Assembly (NCBI GenBank): GCA_029051835.1
Contig: JAIDKJ010000262.1
Span: 3,423-8,588, forward strand
From: Paramuribaculum sp.
GTDB lineage: Bacteria > Bacteroidota > Bacteroidia > Bacteroidales > Muribaculaceae
DNA: 5,166 nucleotides
Reading direction: 5' to 3'
Shown: in pieces, positions 4,084 to 5,166 of the stretch
How the letters are laid out: each line of letters begins with the position of its first letter
How positions within the stretch are numbered: the first letter of the stretch is position 1
Translations under genes and position numbers: made by a program
Notes under the pieces: generated by a model
The model's input: the letters and a program-made list of their open reading frames with translations, nothing else
Databases searched by the model: none
Told to the model about the DNA's origin: nothing

Positions 4084-5166
4084 ATGAAACGCTGCTACTC
4101 TCTGCTGTTAGCCTTCATCACCGCCCTGACCGCCATGGCTTACGATTTTGAGGTTGATGGAATATACTATTCGATCAGCTCGTCAACCGCTAAAACCGTC
4201 AGCGTTACCAGCGGCTCTTATAATTACTCCGGGGAGATAATTATTCCCGAGAAAGTGACATATAACGCCACCGAATACTCTGTGACTTCGATCGGTCGGT
4301 CGGCCTTCAATGGCTGCTCCGGTCTTACGTCCGTCACTATTCCCAACTCTGTGACGGAGATCGGTGTCTTTGCCTTCAGTGGCTGCACGGGTCTTACGTC
4401 CGTCGTTATTCCCAACTCTGTGGCTTCGATTAGGGACGCGGCCTTCCCCGGCTGCACAAGTCTGACCACTCTAAAAATAGAGGACGGTGAATCCACTCTG
4501 ACATTGAGCAGCTTGTTCAGCGATTGTCCGCTTGAAACGGTGTATATGGGGCGCACACTGAGTTATAGCAACTCGCCGTTTCGCAACCAGACGAAGCTGA
4601 CATCGCTCACTATCGGAGATAAGGTGATAGAGATCGGTTGGGATGCCTTCCGTGGCTGTACCGGTCTTACGTCTGTCACAATTCCCAACTCTGTGACGGA
4701 GATCGGTGACTTTGCCTTCTATGGCTGCACAAGTCTTGCCACTCTAAACATAGAGGACGGTGAATCCACTCTGAAATTAGGTTACAACTATTCTAACCGC
4801 AATTATTACGGCCTGTTCAGCGACAGTCCTCTTGAAACGGTGTATATGGGGCGCACACTGAGCTACAGATCCTCGCCGTTTGAGAACCAGACAAAGCTGA
4901 CGTCGCTCACTATCGGAGATAAGGTGACTGAGATCGGTGAATCGGCCTTCCGTGGCTGCTCTGGTCTTACGTCCGTCGTTATTCCCAACTCTGTGACGGA
5001 GATCGGTTGGGATGCCTTCCGTGACTGCTCCGGTCTTACGTCCGTCACTATTCCCAACTCTGTGACAAAGATCGGTGGGTTGGCCTTCGATGGCTGTTCG
5101 GGTCTTACGTCCGTCACCATTCCGCACTCTGTGACGGAGCTGGGTGGATCGGCCTTCTCCGGCAGC
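4084..5166 (+). CDS. BspA-like leucine-rich-repeat surface protein, C-terminus cut by window edge
   Basis: The visible 361 codons encode an exported repeat protein. Residues 1-19 form a Sec signal peptide: basic MKR, hydrophobic core LLLAFITAL, and AMA before a likely cut ahead of YDFEVDGIYY (20-29). From about residue 64 the protein consists of Treponema pallidum-type/BspA-like LRR units of 23 residues with the pattern LTSVTIPNSVTEIG..AF.GC, starting at residues 81, 104, 127, 172, 195, 218, 272, 295, 318 and 341. Two longer units (127-171 and 218-271) share IEDGESTL, PLETVYMGRTLSY and NQTK segments. BspA-like proteins are cell-surface or secreted adhesins that in some species bind host proteins or other bacteria; here a ligand cannot be inferred. 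The ATG at 4084 gives a standard MKR signal peptide; an in-frame ATG at 4078 (MPMKR) is equally possible. An A-rich stretch, not a Shine-Dalgarno, precedes it. The C-terminal anchor or type IX sorting domain, if any, lies beyond the edge. Confidence 0.92.
   Translation, partial: MKRCYSLLLAFITALTAMAYDFEVDGIYYSISSSTAKTVSVTSGSYNYSGEIIIPEKVTYNATEYSVTSIGRSAFNGCSGLTSVTIPNSVTEIGVFAFSGCTGLTSVVIPNSVASIRDAAFPGCTSLTTLKIEDGESTLTLSSLFSDCPLETVYMGRTLSYSNSPFRNQTKLTSLTIGDKVIEIGWDAFRGCTGLTSVTIPNSVTEIGDFAFYGCTSLATLNIEDGESTLKLGYNYSNRNYYGLFSDSPLETVYMGRTLSYRSSPFENQTKLTSLTIGDKVTEIGESAFRGCSGLTSVVIPNSVTEIGWDAFRDCSGLTSVTIPNSVTKIGGLAFDGCSGLTSVTIPHSVTELGGSAFSGS
4324..5166 (+). repeat. 69-bp tandem LRR repeats, nearly identical in DNA
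   Basis: Units begin at 4324, 4393, 4666, 4966, 5035 and 5104, each opening with CTTACGTC and continuing through ATTCC..ACTCTGTG. Several copies differ by only a few bases over about 45 bp, including synonymous sites. Such DNA-level identity points to recent tandem duplication or gene conversion, not only protein-level constraint. The array continues past the right edge. Confidence 0.85.
4462..5034 (+). repeat. Duplicated 273/300-bp block inside the LRR gene
   Basis: Block 1 (4462-4734, 91 codons) and block 2 (4735-5034, 100 codons) follow the same order: an LxTLxIEDGESTL segment, LFSD.PLETVYMGRTLSY, SPF.NQTKLTSLTIGDKV, then two 23-residue LRR units. The 32 bp at 4531-4562 and 4831-4862 are identical. 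Block 2 has nine extra codons (GYNYSNRNY) before the LFSD segment. The blocks are a higher-order repeat above the 69-bp unit. Confidence 0.85.

Noticed and set aside
4224..5127. Minus-strand open frames at 4224-4556, 4777-5127 and 4863-5120 with repeating motifs
   Set aside because: Their repeats (such as TDVRPEQP) are the reverse reading of the LRR array; the plus-strand frame has a signal peptide and a known repeat pattern.
4324..5166. Regular repeats as a CRISPR array
   Set aside because: The repeats are 69-bp coding units in one open frame without unique spacers; they encode LRR units.

Overview
The window looks like chromosomal DNA of a GC-rich gut member of the Bacteroidales (phylum Bacteroidota), possibly Muribaculaceae. 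The reasons are: a PdxA whose N-terminus (ITHGDINGIGYE) has the Bacteroidales form; candidate promoters of the Bacteroidota type (TTG, 20-nt spacer, TAnnTTTG-like) and no clear Shine-Dalgarno sequences before starts; and a BspA-like leucine-rich-repeat protein with the YDFEVDGIYY N-terminus that I associate with this order. The family-level placement is a guess.

Left part (1-3538, all minus strand): five tightly packed genes read right to left. They are pdxA (vitamin B6 synthesis), a sugar/polyol-phosphate nucleotidyltransferase, an ATP-grasp enzyme of unknown substrate, a PgpA-family lipid phosphatase, and a GtrA-family membrane protein cut by the left edge. Spacing is 18 bp between the first two. 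The next three junctions overlap by 14, 70 and 4 bp, so this is almost certainly one operon with translational coupling. PdxA is housekeeping. The other four suggest an envelope pathway: activation of a small phosphate, an ATP-dependent step, lipid-phosphate hydrolysis, and membrane translocation of a lipid-linked group. As I recall, PgpA-like and GtrA-like genes sit together in the inositol-phospholipid cluster of Bacteroides, so an unusual phospholipid headgroup or a polyol-phosphate is a reasonable hypothesis, not a proven one.

Middle part (3539-4083): about 545 bp of divergent intergenic DNA without a convincing gene. It holds a candidate leftward promoter for the pdxA operon and a strong candidate rightward promoter whose spacer is filled by an inverted repeat. 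Between that promoter and the next start codon lie a terminator-like hairpin and a nested inverted repeat. The rightward gene may therefore have a long structured leader, or a small RNA may be encoded here.

Right part (4084-5166, plus strand, cut by the right edge): a secreted BspA-like LRR surface protein. It is built from 23-residue repeats that are nearly identical in DNA and from a duplicated block of about 91-100 codons, which suggests recent internal expansion.
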